This document shows positions 22,016 to 33,157 of a DNA stretch of 64,000 nt, in pieces. The stretch covers positions 39,724,456 to 39,788,455 of the forward strand of contig NC_034009.1 of assembly GCF_000346465.2 (NCBI RefSeq). Direction: 5' to 3'. This DNA comes from Prunus persica (taxonomy: Eukaryota > Streptophyta > Magnoliopsida > Rosales > Rosaceae). Within the stretch, counting starts at the first letter, position 1; each line of letters begins with the position of its first letter. Made by a program: the position numbers and the translations under genes. The notes beneath the pieces are model-generated. The model saw only the letters and a program-made list of their open reading frames with translations. It had not been told where the DNA came from and did not search any database.

Positions 22016-24051
22016 ATGAACTGGACTCACAAGCCTATGTTTTTTGAGCTCCCATATTGGTCGAAACTCAAATTGAGGCACAATCTAGATGTGATGCATG
22101 TTGAGAAAAATGTATTTAACACATTGGTGGGCACGATTCTAGATATCGAGGGCAAGACAAAGGACACAATCAAAGCCCGTCTTGATTTGGAAAGAATGGG
22201 CATACAAAGGGGTTTATGGATGAACAGGGACAGTGATAAAGCTAGAAGGGATCTTGCATTCTTTTCTATGAAACCGAATGATAAAAAAGAGTTTCTAAAG
22301 TTTGTATCGTCTGTAAAGTTTCCTGATGGGTATGCTTCTAATATCGCACATTGCGTGAATGTTGACGAGGGTAAATTTACTGGACTGAAGAGCCATGACT
22401 GCCATGTGTTTATGCAACGCCTACTTCCTGTGGGTATTCGACATCTATTGCCGGAAGATGTTGTGAAGCCAATCATGTTGTTGTCCAGATTTTTTTCCCA
22501 ACTGACGGCAAAAACATTGCGAAAGACAGACATATTTCAGTTGCGCCATGACATTGTCCAAGTCCTATGCAAGTTTGAGATGATATTTCCTCCAGCTTTC
22601 TTCACAAGTATGATGCACGTGATGGTTCACTTGCCAGAAGAGGCATTGCTTGCTAGTCCTGTCAACTATCGCTGGATGTATCCAATAGAAAGGTATATAA
22701 TCTTTATCGTTTGTGTATGCATCATTATCACAGACTTGCTAATTTGTATCATATCGTTTTATTTTGACAGGCTTCTCGGAGAGCTGAAAAAAAGTGTACG
22801 CAACAGGGCGAAGCCCGAAGGATCAATTATAGAGGCTTGGGTTCAATATGAGTCGCTTACTTTCTGTGGAATGTATTTAAAAGATGTGGAGACGGCTTTC
22901 AATCGTCCTCAACGCAATAACGACGAAGGTATGAGAAAGGAAAAACTTTCTGTTTTTGCCCAAAGTGCACGACCCTTTGGAGATCCTGGACGAGGAGAGT
23001 CGTTTTCTAGAAATGACATGGAGGTAGCGCATTGGTTCGTACTGAACAATTGTGATGAGATAATGGCATACTTAGATAAGCATGAAGAGATGATGAAGCG
23101 AGAACATCCATCACATTTAGTTGCCCAGAAACACCGTGAATTGTTTCCACAATGGTTTTTGGATTCTGTAAGTTATAAGTGTTTTGTATTTGACAAATAT
23201 AAATTGTAGTATTTAATTTTGTCAGACTAACATGTGAATGGTTTTGTATTATATTAGGTGAATAAGTTGAAATCATCGAATTCCCCCACTTACAGTGATG
23301 AGTTATATAACTTGGCGTTCGGCCCAATTCGCGCTGAATTGTTTCGGGTTGTTATATTAATGGCGTCAAATTTTTGGGAGCCGCACGAGATGACAAGTTG
23401 TGTATGCAAAACAGCGGTGTCCATGTCCCAGGTGGAGGCGAAAGTACGAACATTGATTTCTATGGCAAACTCACAACTGTCATTCAATTGCTTTACAAAG
23501 ATCGATACTAAGTGATCATGTTTAAGTGTCGATGGTTTGATAGCAACCCAAATAGGCCGGGAAGTGTTAAAATCAACCATGGCTTACTATCTGTGAACAT
23601 TAACAGAACTTGGTATGATGACGACCCTTACATTTTGGCAAACATGGCAACACAAATTGTGTATCTAGATGACCCTAAAGCCGGGAGCAGTTGGAAAGTT
23701 GTTCAGAAGATGGATCATAGGAACTTGTATGCTATACCAGAACTAGACCCAACTGACAATGACGTCAACAATGTGGCTGACCAACGTTTAGAATCTTCAA
23801 TGGAAAATGATGCGGAAACACTTCGAGATACACATGTTATACAAGAACCGTTTCAAATACAAGGAGTGTCTTCAATCGAAATACCGATTCAGTCAATTAC
23901 AATTGACCTCGGGGATCTTCCAAGATTCGATGTTGCAGTGAGCCCGAGCAACGAAGATGATGTAGTTATAGAGGAGGAGGAGGAGGATTGGGAGACTGAA
24001 AGTGATGATAGCGAAGATAACGAAAGTTATTATAGTTCAGATGATGAATAA
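22016..24051 (+). pseudogene. CACTA-A TNPD-like transposase, 3' part (DUF4218 and DUF4216 regions)
   Basis: It opens in the C-terminal part of the transposase domain (FFELPYWSKLKLRHNLDVMH), then DUF4218 (HDCHVFMQRLLPVGIRHLLP, HLPEEALLASPVNYRWMYP). An intron at 22693-22770 and another at 23168-23257 have GT-AG ends and keep phase. The third exon (23258 on) has a frameshift near 23360 and a TAA stop at 23512, just before VIMFKCRWFD of DUF4216. The last frame ends with an acidic tail (EEEEEDWETESDDSED) at 24051. The N-terminal two thirds, with the Transposase_21 core, are missing because of the junction at 21976. TNPD is the catalytic transposase of CACTA elements, so this copy cannot be active. 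Confidence 0.85.
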
Positions 24052-24359
24052 TTAAATTTTTTATATTTTTATTATGCTAGTGTACAGACTTTGTGTAAAA
24101 CAAAAGTTTGAATATATGTAGTTGTGATATCCAAACCTTATATATGTGGACAACTGAAACATTATTAAAATAAATTTAGTTATAAAACATCGGTAAATCA
24201 ATATATCCAAACCCTTTTAATATTCATTTAAAATTTTTTTTTTTGACAAAAACGTTTACAAAATGAAAATGATAAAATATTTGTTATAAAACATTGATAA
24301 ATAAATATATCCAAACCATTTTCATACAAAGTTTGAAAATTATTGACAACAAACATTTT
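24052..24359. other. AT-rich 3' flank of TNPD-like gene
   Basis: About 300 bp of AT-rich sequence after the stop, probably 3' UTR. The phrase ATCCAAACC with flanking TATATA repeats loosely at 24130, 24207 and 24309. Nothing else is seen. Confidence 0.4.
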
Positions 24360-24589
24360 TCAAAAATGAAAATCCTTGCGCGACGAAGTACACCTCGTCA
24401 CGCAAAGTTTGCGCGACCCAGTAAACAGTCGTTGTGTAAAGTTAAAACATTGCGAGACAAATTATCATCCGTCACGCGATAGAATTTTGCGCGACGAATA
24501 TTTACTCTCGTCGCGCAAATGTATATTCTTTTATAATATATTTTATATACACATATATATTCGAAATTGACGATCGAGTTAGTTCATTG

Positions 24590-25150
24590 TATTCATATAG
24601 GGTCATGGAGTGTAGCTGTAAAAAATCATCAAAATCGGAGTTAAAATAACTGTTAAATCATGACTTTTCATTTATAACCGTTCAAAAATTTTGTCCCGAT
24701 ACTTGATCTCTGAATGTTTTTTTTTTCCGATTTTTGGGGCCTAAGATCTCGAAGTATAAACAAACACGTTTGACGGCTGGATTATTGAAACTACTTTCGT
24801 AGAATGCGTATGCCATCAAAACTATATATTCACCAACAATGAATAGTTTACTTATACTTTCATTAAATATAACATAAGATTATGTGGTATCACCCTAGTG
24901 TAAACATCTTAAATTGAAGATCAAATTCAGTAATTGTATTCATATAGGGTCAAGAAAAGTAGCTATAAAAAATCATCAAAATCGGAGTTAAAATAACCGT
25001 TAAATCATGACTTTTCATTTAGATTCGTCGAAAAGTTTTGTACTGTTACTTGATCTCTTAACGTTTTTTTTGTCAGATTTTCGGCGTATACGATCTCGAA
25101 ATATAAAAAAACAAGTTTGCCGGTTAGATCATTAAAACTAGTTTCGGGTT
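24590..25150 (+). repeat. Two imperfect direct copies (~200 bp, offset ~345 bp)
   Basis: 24590-24790 and 24935-25150 share TTGTATTCATATAGGGTCA, AAAATCATCAAAATCGGAGT and ATCATGACTTTTCATTTA, with scattered changes. They flank DNA without coding sense. Neither carries the GCGCGACGA motif, so they are a separate repeat within the block. Confidence 0.8.
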
Positions 25151-25384
25151 TAGGATTTCTGCAGTTTAGGGTTTAGGGTTTGCGCGACGAAGCCATTTCG
25201 TTGGTCGCACAAAGCCTGCAAAGAACAGTCTTGCGCTACGAAACTAGGATTCTTTGTCACGCAATCTCAACCAGCCCTTTCACCCTCTTCCTCCTTGGAC
25301 ACTTAGCCAAAAAAAGTTGCGAGTTTACAGAAAGCGGCTTTGCGCGACGCTGCCGGTATTCGTCGCGCAATATGTATGCCAATA

Positions 25385-25840
25385 AAACCTAAATCCCAAA
25401 TTTTGGCGAATTACAACTTTGCGCGACGAATATGGGAAGCTTCGCGCAAAGTTTTCAATCTTTCCCGCTAAACCCTAAGTCCCAAAATTTTGGCGGATTG
25501 ACAACATTGCGCCACGAAAGAAGGTACTGTGCGTCGCACAAAGTTTTCAATCTCTCCCGCTAAACCCTAAGTCCCAAAATTTTGGCGGATTGACAATATT
25601 GCGCGACGAAAGAAGGTACTGTGCATCGCGCAAAGTTTTCAATCTCTCCCACTAAACCCTAAGTCCCAAAATTTTGGCGGATTGACAACATTGCTCGACG
25701 AAATATGGTACTGTGCGTCGCGCAAAGTTTTCAATCTCTACCCAATATTTTGCCGGATTGACAACATTGTGCGACGAAAGACGATACTGTGTGTCGCGCA
25801 AAAACTACCCTGATACCAAATTTTGGGATTAACAATATTG
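25385..25840 (+). repeat. ~92-bp tandem array in CACTA-A
   Basis: The phrase CCCAAAATTTTGGCGGATTG recurs at about 25480, 25572 and 25664 (period 92), with more degenerate copies at 25395, 25741 and 25817. Each unit contains one facing pair of GCGCGACGA-type motifs and TTTTCAATCTCTCCC. Confidence 0.85.
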
Positions 25841-26079
25841 CACGACAGAAGTTATACTTATGTCGTCGCGCAAGTGTCAATTAAAATATTTTGCGTGACG
25901 CTTTTGTTTGTTCGTTGCGCAAAATCGAATAAAATTGCAGAAACGACGCGATAGCCTCCTTCTTCCCCAGATTTGTTTTTCTACCCTAACTCTCTCTCTC
26001 TCTCTCCGCCTTCAGCTCAGCCCCCTACCCCAGTGGATTTTGGACGACGGCGCCACAACAGTGGTACCCCGGAGGTTTC

Positions 26080-26720
26080 CCGCCGTCACCGTCGAGCCAG
26101 CCGCCCTAATTCCTCGATTTTCACCGAATCTGCGCCGCCGTCGTTCTCTCTCCTTCGGCGACCAAATCCGACACCTGAGGTATGGTTTCTGTCCTATTTT
26201 TGATGCTTTAACTGATGGTTGGGTAGGATTTGTGTAATTGTTGCAATAGGGCAGTGGATTTGAAACCCTAAATTTCGACCGATTTTTGAATTCCAATTCC
26301 GGCCACTTCTGGCCATTTTTCAGGGTAGGTCCGAGAACAAAAGTGGCTCCAATTGATGTTTTGAACCTAGGGTAGGAACCTTGGCCCTTAGTTTTAAGAA
26401 ATTTTCGACGATTGGTATCGCTTTGGACACCCACGCTCTGCCAGCGCTTGTGGTGGCGCGTGGGGTACTGTAGCAGTCTTGCATTGGGTCCCAGTGCAAT
26501 CCCATATTTGTCACGAGCGCGTAGGTGTTTTCGGATTGGAATTTGGTTACCGTTTGAGTCTCGAACGGATTTTGCCTATTGTGCGATTTCCGGGTTTGTT
26601 ATGTTCGGACCGTTGGATCGAACTCAAACTCACGTATGGTGTACCTTGTATTTCTTGGATCGTCTAGGATTCGACGGATCGTGGATCGGAGTCCCGAATA
26701 CTCCGAACTCGCAAACCCTA
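26080..26720 (+). repeat. Segment shared between CACTA-A and the chromovirus LTRs
   Basis: It is collinear with 33780-34400 in the solo LTR and about 4650-5320 in the long LTR, same strand. Shared blocks are CTGATGGTTGGGTAGGAT near 26211, AGAACAAAAGTGGCTCCAA near 26335, ATCGCTTTGG.CACCCACGC near 26418, GTCACGAGCGCGTAG near 26511 and GGACCGTTGGAT near 26608. It ends ~85 bp before the start codon of the TNPA-like gene, so it occupies that gene's promoter/5' UTR. Direction of capture (LTR into CACTA, or the reverse) cannot be told from one window. Confidence 0.75.
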
Positions 26721-26805
26721 GGTCAAGAATCTTAATAAAATTGTATGTGCTTTCAAATATTCGTATGTTTTATTAATTTGTATGTGTATTAATGAAATTG
26801 TGTAG

Positions 26806-28654
26806 ATGTCAGACCTGATTAGACGTCGTAGGGCGGTGACGACTACGCAGAGTTCTGAGCCCCCGGCTCAACTGACATCTGCTGCCACTGCGCCAGCACT
26901 GATGGACCACTTGGCAGTTGGTCCCGCGGGGTCCCAGGCTCCTGCTTCATCAGCTTCATTAGTGGCACAACCTGTTAGCGCCAGGAAGCGTCATCGGCCT
27001 GCCAGCACCACCGACACCACATCCACTGATGCGTCGGGGTCACAGCCAGGTATAGATTTCCTTAAACTCCAGTTATTTATATTTTTGTTTTTGTTTTTAT
27101 TTTTGTTTTTGTTTTTGTTTTTGTTTTTATTTGTGTGTGTATTTTATAGTTAAATTTGTTATTTATTTAACATTAATGTCATCTTTCTTTGCAGCCAAGA
27201 AGAACACCCGAGGGCCGTGTCGGTAGTTGAAGACGGCGAAGGTCACTCGGGTGACCAACAGTCGTATCAACATCGGATACGACAAGCGACATCGGGCTGC
27301 ACCGACGGCGGAGTTGCATAGCTCCTTGGCCCACGACATTGGTGATGTCATTCCGAGCCATTGCCCGATGAAATGGAAGTCTTGGAAGGTGATGCCTGAC
27401 GAGACCAAGATGGAGGTTCGCGGCCAGTTGTCAGTATGTAGGCCTTTTAATTCTTTTTCTTTCAAATTTTATATTTCTATTATTTAAATGTATTTAATTA
27501 ATTTATTGCAGACGAACTACAACTTGGAGGACCTGGACGACGAGTCGTTGGCGTACATCAACAGACTCTTCTCTGAGAGGTACAAATAGTGGAAGAGCGA
27601 CTTGCACCACTATTTTGAGGCGTTTGATGATCCAGAAGTCTCTCTTCAGGAGGGTTGCCCGAAGGAGCTTGAGGGGCGGGAGGATAGTTGGGCGTGGCTC
27701 TGCTCTCATTTTCAGGCGCCCGCTTTTGTGGTAATTTGTAATATGAATTTCAAATTTATTATATTTTTCTTACTAATGTTTTTTTAATGTTTTATATTTA
27801 ATTTCAATTTCAACTAATACGTTTTATTTTTTGTATAACAGAATAAAGCCAAAGTCAATAAGGGCAATAGGAAGAAGAAGACTCTTCTCCATCATTCGGG
27901 TTCCAGGCCCTTCTCCTATAGGATGGATGCATGGCGGCAGGTAATCATAAAAAAAATTTTATTTAATTTTTAATATTTAATTATTCTTAATTTATTTTTT
28001 TGTACTAATATTTTTCTTCTCTTGTTCAATTTAGGGGGGTCCAAATTCCCAGAGATCGACGTCTTTGGCGACGTTTATGTTCGACCTGGGAATGAGTTGG
28101 GCGAGTCCCTTCATGTAAGTATTATTTAATTTTAATTATTATGTTACGCATTCAAGTTTAAAGGTTATTATATGAATGTTTTAATTTATATTTTATGTTA
28201 TGCTAAACAGATGACGATGGTGGAGAGGAGCCAGTTGGTTCTTCAAGAGTCCGCCTCCCAACTTCCTTCCGATACTCCGATCGAGTCTGTGGATCCTCCA
28301 CAGGATGCTGGGTTTCAGATCTTGACGGAGACATTGGATCAGACTCTAGGGAGGAGACCGGGGATATATTGTCGAGGGATGGAGAATGCCAGGCGGAGGG
28401 AAGCCAGACCCCGTTCATTAGCGCAGTCAAGCAGTCAGGTCACTGCTTTGACAGCACAGGTGGCCACTCTTCAGAGTCAGATGTCGGACATTCTGCAGTC
28501 CCTCGCACAGTTCGGCATTCCAGTCCCGCATTTTGATGCGCCGACCTCTGAGCCCGTCCATCCTGAGCATCCCCACCAGACGACGGCCCTTGTAGACCCC
28601 CAGACCTCTGAACCGCATGTGCCAGACGACAATGTAGATTTTGGAACATTATGA
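26806..28654 (+). pseudogene. CACTA-A TNPA-like (Ptta/En-Spm) protein, decayed
   Basis: Six exons with GT-AG borders: 26806-27049, 27195-27433, 27512-27730, 27842-27940, 28035-28114 and 28211-28654. The product resembles the plant Ptta/En-Spm transposase family: Ser/Ala-rich N-terminus, RINIGYDKRHRAA, SRPFSYRMDAW, then MTMVERSQLVLQESASQLPS and a C-terminal helix (VTALTAQVATLQSQ). Disruptions are in-frame TAG stops at 27224 and 27587, both where Gln codons would fit (C to T at CAG), and a one-base shortage in the G run at 28035-28039 that shifts the frame. This protein normally binds the subterminal repeats. The right-hand GCGCGACGA block starts 200 bp downstream. Confidence 0.8.
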
Positions 28655-28854
28655 TTAGTTTTTTTATTTTCATAATTATTTTTTAAATATTTCTCTTGCA
28701 GCATACATTTATTTTATATAATAAATATGTTCTTTACAATTCTTTTTTTTATTGGAATTTCATTTTATTACCCAAAAAAAAAAAACCAAATTTATTTTTT
28801 TATAAAATAAAATAAAAAGTAATATTAAAATTAAATAATAATTATATATATTAA

Positions 28855-29480
28855 TTTTGCGCGACGAAATCTTTCTCGTCGCGCAAATTTATATATTACG
28901 AAATAAAAATGTTTCATTTTTTTAAATACATATAATTTATTCTTGCGCGACGAATATTTTCGTCTCTCAAAAAGGATTTGCGCGACAACAGTTTTTCGTC
29001 GCGCAAAATGTGTTGACACGAATTGCACGACGAAGATATCTTTGTGCCGCAAATATCTACGACACGTATTGCGCGATGAAAATGTTCGTCGCGCAAAAAA
29101 CGTATGCGCGACAACAATGTTTCGTCGCGCAATACGTGTAGACATGAATTGCGCGACGAAGAACTCTTGGTGCCGCAAATGTGTACGAGACGTATTGTGC
29201 GACGAATATTATTCGCCGCGCATCGTTGTGGCGACGAACCCGCTTTCGTCGCGCATAAGTTTGTGCGACGAACTATTGCATCGTCTCTGAACCTTTTGTG
29301 CAACGAAGGGTAACCGTCGCACAAATTTGCGCGACGAGTGATACAATCAGTCGCGCAAAGTCTTTCTTCACCATCTTTGCACCACAGATTACGCGCGACG
29401 AATTTTCTGTCGTGCTTGAGTTTGTGCGACCAAATTTAACTCTGCGCGACGAAATTGGCTTCGTCGCGCAAATCGTAAAA
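28855..29480. repeat. CACTA-A right subterminal repeats
   Basis: Roughly 20 copies of GCGCGACGA or its complement, alternating in orientation, up to the terminal inverted repeat. Several long frames cross it on both strands only because the repeats lack stop codons. Confidence 0.88.
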
Positions 29481-29490
29481 TGTAGTAGTG
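29481..29490 (-). repeat. CACTA-A right terminal inverted repeat
   Basis: TGTAGTAGTG is the reverse complement of CACTACTACA, the same ten bases that start CACTA-B at 44203 and 53843. DUF247 coding sequence resumes immediately after it. Confidence 0.85.
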
Positions 29491-30647
29491 GAAGTTATCA
29501 ACATCTATAGGAACCCCAATGAAAAGGCTGTTAACTAATAATGAAGTAAACCCCTCAATGTTTCCGCGTATCAGATATCTCTCAGAATATGCGATTCCAT
29601 ACTCAATAAGCAACTCCACATCCCCTGAGGTTTTCACCAAACCACCCATTAAGGAAACATACTGACTCATGTGTAATTATCATTACTCATCGGGTAATGC
29701 AATTGTTCAAAGGCAAGGACATTTCTCATTATTTCTGTAGTGAACCCCAATGGAAATGGTGGGATCTTCAGAACCCCATTGGTGCTACTGAATTGTATGT
29801 CAAATATGTTTTCACCTTGTCGCGCCTCAAACTTGACTCCAGCGTGCTGTAATTCTGTCAAGCTGGGTATGGATGATGGGAGTTCCCCTCCAGCTTTTGA
29901 TTCCAACGGTTGATAGAGTTTAAATATTTTCCTGTAAAGATCAACAATATGTGCCACTGATCTAAAAGTCTCCAAATTGTCTTCCATTTTGTCAACAGGC
30001 AATAGATGTTCGAAGAAACTGAAAGAAAGACTAATTATTGAAAGCCCCTCAGTAATGCAGTTATTGTCAGCATCAGCAGGGAGTGTAATTTTCTGTGGGT
30101 CGAAAAGATCCTCGAGAATGAAGAATGGCAACTGATTTTCAAGCAACCACATATCTGTCCATACATCTTGCAACATACCTGGTTTGTCAAATATGCGGTC
30201 ATTTTCATCCCAAAATTTGAAGTAGTCCTTCAATAAGAGCTCAATAACGAAGGCGGCATCCACTAGAATGATTGTTACAAATTCATCACTGCTAAACTTG
30301 ATGGGTTCTCCATAACAACGTCTCAATCTTGCTTCGTGGTCCTTTATTTTCTTAATATAATCCTCCAAACTCACATTGGTCCGACCTATAAAATCTTGCA
30401 GGTATCTCTGTTTGTGCTCTTCCTATACGACATTCAAGCCTTCCTTTCCATGGTGAAGTGGGCCTATAGAGACCACCTGAGGTGTGCAGAGCTTTTCATT
30501 CACACTTCGTAGTCGTTGAGGAACTCTGTAGATACAGCACTTGGAGGATGGGGGAGACAAGCTATTGAACCCTTTTCTCATCGAATTTGCTAATGAAATG
30601 TATGGGTTTTCTATGTCATTTTGAGCAGATTGATGGCTTCCTGCCAT
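29491..30647 (-). pseudogene. DUF247 protein gene, truncated by CACTA-A
   Basis: Read from 30647 (MAGSHQSAQNDIENPY), the DUF247 domain is recognisable: CCIYRVPQRLRSVNEK, TPQVVSIGPLHHG, WLLENQLPFFILEDLFD and FDIQFSSTNG. Breaks are a stop at 30423 after GLNVV, a frameshift near 29670, and loss of everything after ...IDVDNF, where the CACTA-A end is inserted. The C-terminal membrane segment typical of the family is therefore missing. It is similar throughout to the gene at 40943-42260 and lies in the same orientation, so the two are probably a tandem pair. DUF247 proteins are plant-specific and often membrane-anchored; some grass members act in self-incompatibility, which is no guide here. Confidence 0.85.
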
Positions 30648-32776
30648 TTTCCAGCTCCTGACTATATGTGGTGTTCCGATTGTAACAGATTACAATAATG
30701 ATGAGTATGGATAACTGAATTACTGATAAAACAATCAAGAAACATTTCGTTATTTTCCATTCCCAATAACGAAATCAAAATGTTCAAGGAAATATAATCA
30801 GGATATTGCAATTATATAGCCATTCATAAGCTGCCTGGCATGGAATAAGAGGTGGAAACCAAATCTACTTATTGGCCAAAGTTCGAATTCACTATATATA
30901 GATATATATTTTGCCAAAATCTAAAACTGACCAACCTTAGATACAAAAACACGGTACAGCCCGGTTAAAGTAATTCCAAGTGCGAAGAAAGAAAGGAATT
31001 GAGCGTTTGTACCTCTACAGCTAGCCAAATTTTCTATTGATTCTTTAAATTTTAGAGAGCAATTACTCTTAATTTGGTAGGTGTAGGACTGTGCAACTTC
31101 AAGCTTTAATGAAAGAAGCCAAGTTTATTCTAAGGGGACAAGTCAGAGACAACGAAATTTTGCTCAGCTTCATTTTCAAATTTGCTGCTTAAGAAGGAAA
31201 TTTAATATGTTTGTTTCACAAATTGTATTGTCATCAATGAAACTCGTGCACACCCAACGAAATTTGCATGGCTTATTTTCAAAGGAGTACTGCTATTTCC
31301 ATCCTCTGTCCTATTTTTCCACTCACCTTATCTTCAAAATTTTAAAGACAAAAATAAACCCCTTTGTAAAATGCTTAAAAAGAAATTTAATATGTTTGTT
31401 TCAAAAATTGATATTGTCATCAATGGTTAAAGAATTGCTGGTGACAACATATACTTCTTTTCTACTGTATTAATTTCTTTCTTTATTTTTTCTTCAGTAT
31501 AGTTCTGCCTTTCTTTTACATGTTTATGCGCATATTTGACACGTTCAAGTATACTTATATAACAAATGCAATGAGTTTGTAGTCACAAAAATCAAGGATT
31601 GAAAACAAAAAGTAATATTATGTGCAAGAGAAACTTACCTGCAGAAACTGAAGAACTCCTCTAGTTTCTTCTCTGTCGCTATGTACTCCCGCGTTCAAGT
31701 TATTATTCTTACAATGTACATACACTATTATATAATGGCGAGAAGGCTCTGATTAACCTCCTTTTTGCTTCATTGGATGGGGCAAGAATGGAATTGTCAC
31801 CGTGGGTGTGGAGGTGATCTACCATTTGAGCAAGAAATTCCCACATATTCTTTAACTATTTTTCAAGCATGCATATTCCTCCCTATCAATCTTTGGTCTC
31901 TTCTTTTACTATTTTTCAAGCATGCATACTTTGATTTTAAATCATCTTTTCCGCACTAATTTGCTTCAATCAAGAAACAGTTAATATATTTTGTATCATC
32001 ATTAGAGAACACTTGAAACTGCATAAGTTAATTTTGAAGATGATGGCAGAACCAAAATGTGTATAGCTTATAACTATAATTTCTTGATTACAACAAGAGG
32101 TTTCAAGTTTTCAACAACACAAATATGAATCTCCCAAGCAAAGATAAACAATAAAGCAAGCATACGGATTGTCAAATTGCCTTCAATCACTCTAAAATAC
32201 TTCATACCGTCCGACACTGGCTTCAATTACTCTACAATACTTCAATTCATATATTGTCCTATTTTCACATGTACATCCTGCTTTTACTTAAGGGTTAATT
32301 GTTGATTTACCCCTTGAACTTGTACTCTACTTTCAATTTGCACCCTCAACTTTTTTTTTTGAAAATTAGGTGCATGAACTAATTTTTATTGCCAATTCCC
32401 CCTACCAACATGTCATCTAATAGTCTGTCAAATCATTAAAAAATATAATATTTTTGGAAAAAATTAAAGAAAAAAAAATTCCTAAGGACCCACAGACCCA
32501 GAACCCACCCTCCGTTGCCCCCGCTTGCTGTTTTCTTCTCCTCCCAGTCCCCCATGACCACCACCCTCCACTGCCACACCAATCCCCTACCCAACAGACC
32601 CCTCACCCCTTCTTTTTTTTCACCCCCGAACCCAGCATGAGTTATTGGTTAATACCATTTTCTTAATTGCCAAATAAAAAAAAAAAACAGAGTTAACCCT
32701 CTGTTAAGCTAGCTGACTAGTGGGGCGAAATGGAGGAAAATCAATATGGAGACAGCGGATCCGGTCCCGTGTAAGT
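30648..32776. other. Intergenic region upstream of the DUF247 pseudogene
   Basis: About 2.1 kb with no convincing gene. A 40-bp phrase (AATTTAATATGTTTGTTTCA and following) occurs at ~31199 and again at ~31384. A splice-donor-like CTGCAG/GTAAGTTT on the minus strand near 31640 could end a 5' UTR exon of the DUF247 pseudogene. A possible small inverted-repeat element lies at 32291-32700. Confidence 0.4.
32291..32700. mobile_element. Possible MITE-like element
   Basis: Bounded by AGGGTTAA at 32291 and TTAACCCT at 32693-32700, which are perfect 8-base inverted repeats, and containing A/T and C-rich sequence without coding sense. The opening phrase GGTTAATTGTTGATTTACCC looks like dispersed repeats seen in plant genomes. 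The short termini and lack of a confirmed target duplication keep this tentative. Confidence 0.3.
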
Positions 32777-32781
32777 GTATC
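32777..32781. repeat. Target-site duplication of the Copia element (left)
   Basis: GTATC directly precedes the LTR start TGATGG; the identical GTATC at 40059-40063 follows the right LTR end. This fixes both element borders. Confidence 0.9.
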
Positions 32782-33148
32782 TGATGGAATAAAAGAATGA
32801 TATTATTGGTGGTGGGTACGGTTATGTGGAAGTAATAATGGGTAAGAGAAGAAACTTGTTCTCTTGTGATAATCAAAAGACAGAAAGTAGTGGGAAAAGA
32901 CAGAAAGTAGTGGGACACTATTTTAGATATGATAATGTTCCTTCCTTGATTGATGCAAATGAAGAGAAAAGGGTGGCTTTATATAATAGCCACTACCGAC
33001 CTAACACATTAAAAACACAACTAACACCAAACATAGTTAATTCAACTAACTTCTACCACACCATTAATTTAACACACAACTACTAACAAACTGCCAACTA
33101 TTTCAAAGTTACCAGCCGACTATTAATGAAGTCTAGATTACTTTAACA
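32782..33148 (-). repeat. Copia 3' LTR (367 bp) with internal 20-bp duplication
   Basis: Identical to 39712-40058 except for a tandem copy of AAAAGACAGAAAGTAGTGGG near 32876-32911 and a single C/T change near 33117. The adjacent internal sequence 33149-33157 (TCCTCCCTT, minus strand AAGGGAGGA) is the polypurine tract. Confidence 0.93.
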
Positions 33149-33157
33149 TCCTCCCTT
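33149..33157 (-). other. Copia polypurine tract
   Basis: AAGGGAGGA on the minus strand, immediately before the 3' LTR, where plus-strand synthesis is primed. Confidence 0.75.

Larger units (their letters stand above)
24360..25930. repeat. CACTA-A internal block of GCGCGACGA repeats
   Basis: Many copies of TTGCGCGACGAA and its reverse complement TTCGTCGCGCAA, often as facing pairs that could form hairpins (for example 24489-24519). The same motif fills 28855-29475 next to the right TIR. Such subterminal repeats are where the TNPA-type protein binds in CACTA elements; finding them also between the two genes is unusual. Included are a ~92-bp tandem array (25385-25840) and a ~200-bp spaced duplication (24590/24935). 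Confidence 0.85.
21977..29490 (+). mobile_element. CACTA-A: CACTA transposon, left end missing
   Basis: Contents in order: a TNPD-like gene remnant (22016-24051), a GCGCGACGA repeat block (24360-25930), a segment shared with chromovirus LTRs (~26080-26720), a TNPA-like gene remnant (26806-28654), a second repeat block (28855-29475) and the terminal inverted repeat TGTAGTAGTG at 29481-29490 (reverse of CACTACTACA). The left TIR is absent because the Tat LTR abuts coding sequence at 21976/21977. The right end lies within a DUF247 coding sequence. Both genes are decayed. Confidence 0.85.

Noticed and set aside
22027..22533. 168-codon minus-strand frame
   Set aside because: Shadow of the DUF4218 exon on the plus strand, which shows clear family motifs.
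25143..25180. Telomere-like GGGTTTA repeats (also 61360-61400)
   Set aside because: Only two or three imperfect units in transposon DNA; not enough for an interstitial telomere tract.
28855..29480. Repeat-spacer appearance suggesting a CRISPR-like array
   Set aside because: Motifs are short, alternate in orientation, have irregular spacing, sit next to a CACTA terminal repeat and are in a plant genome; they are subterminal repeats.
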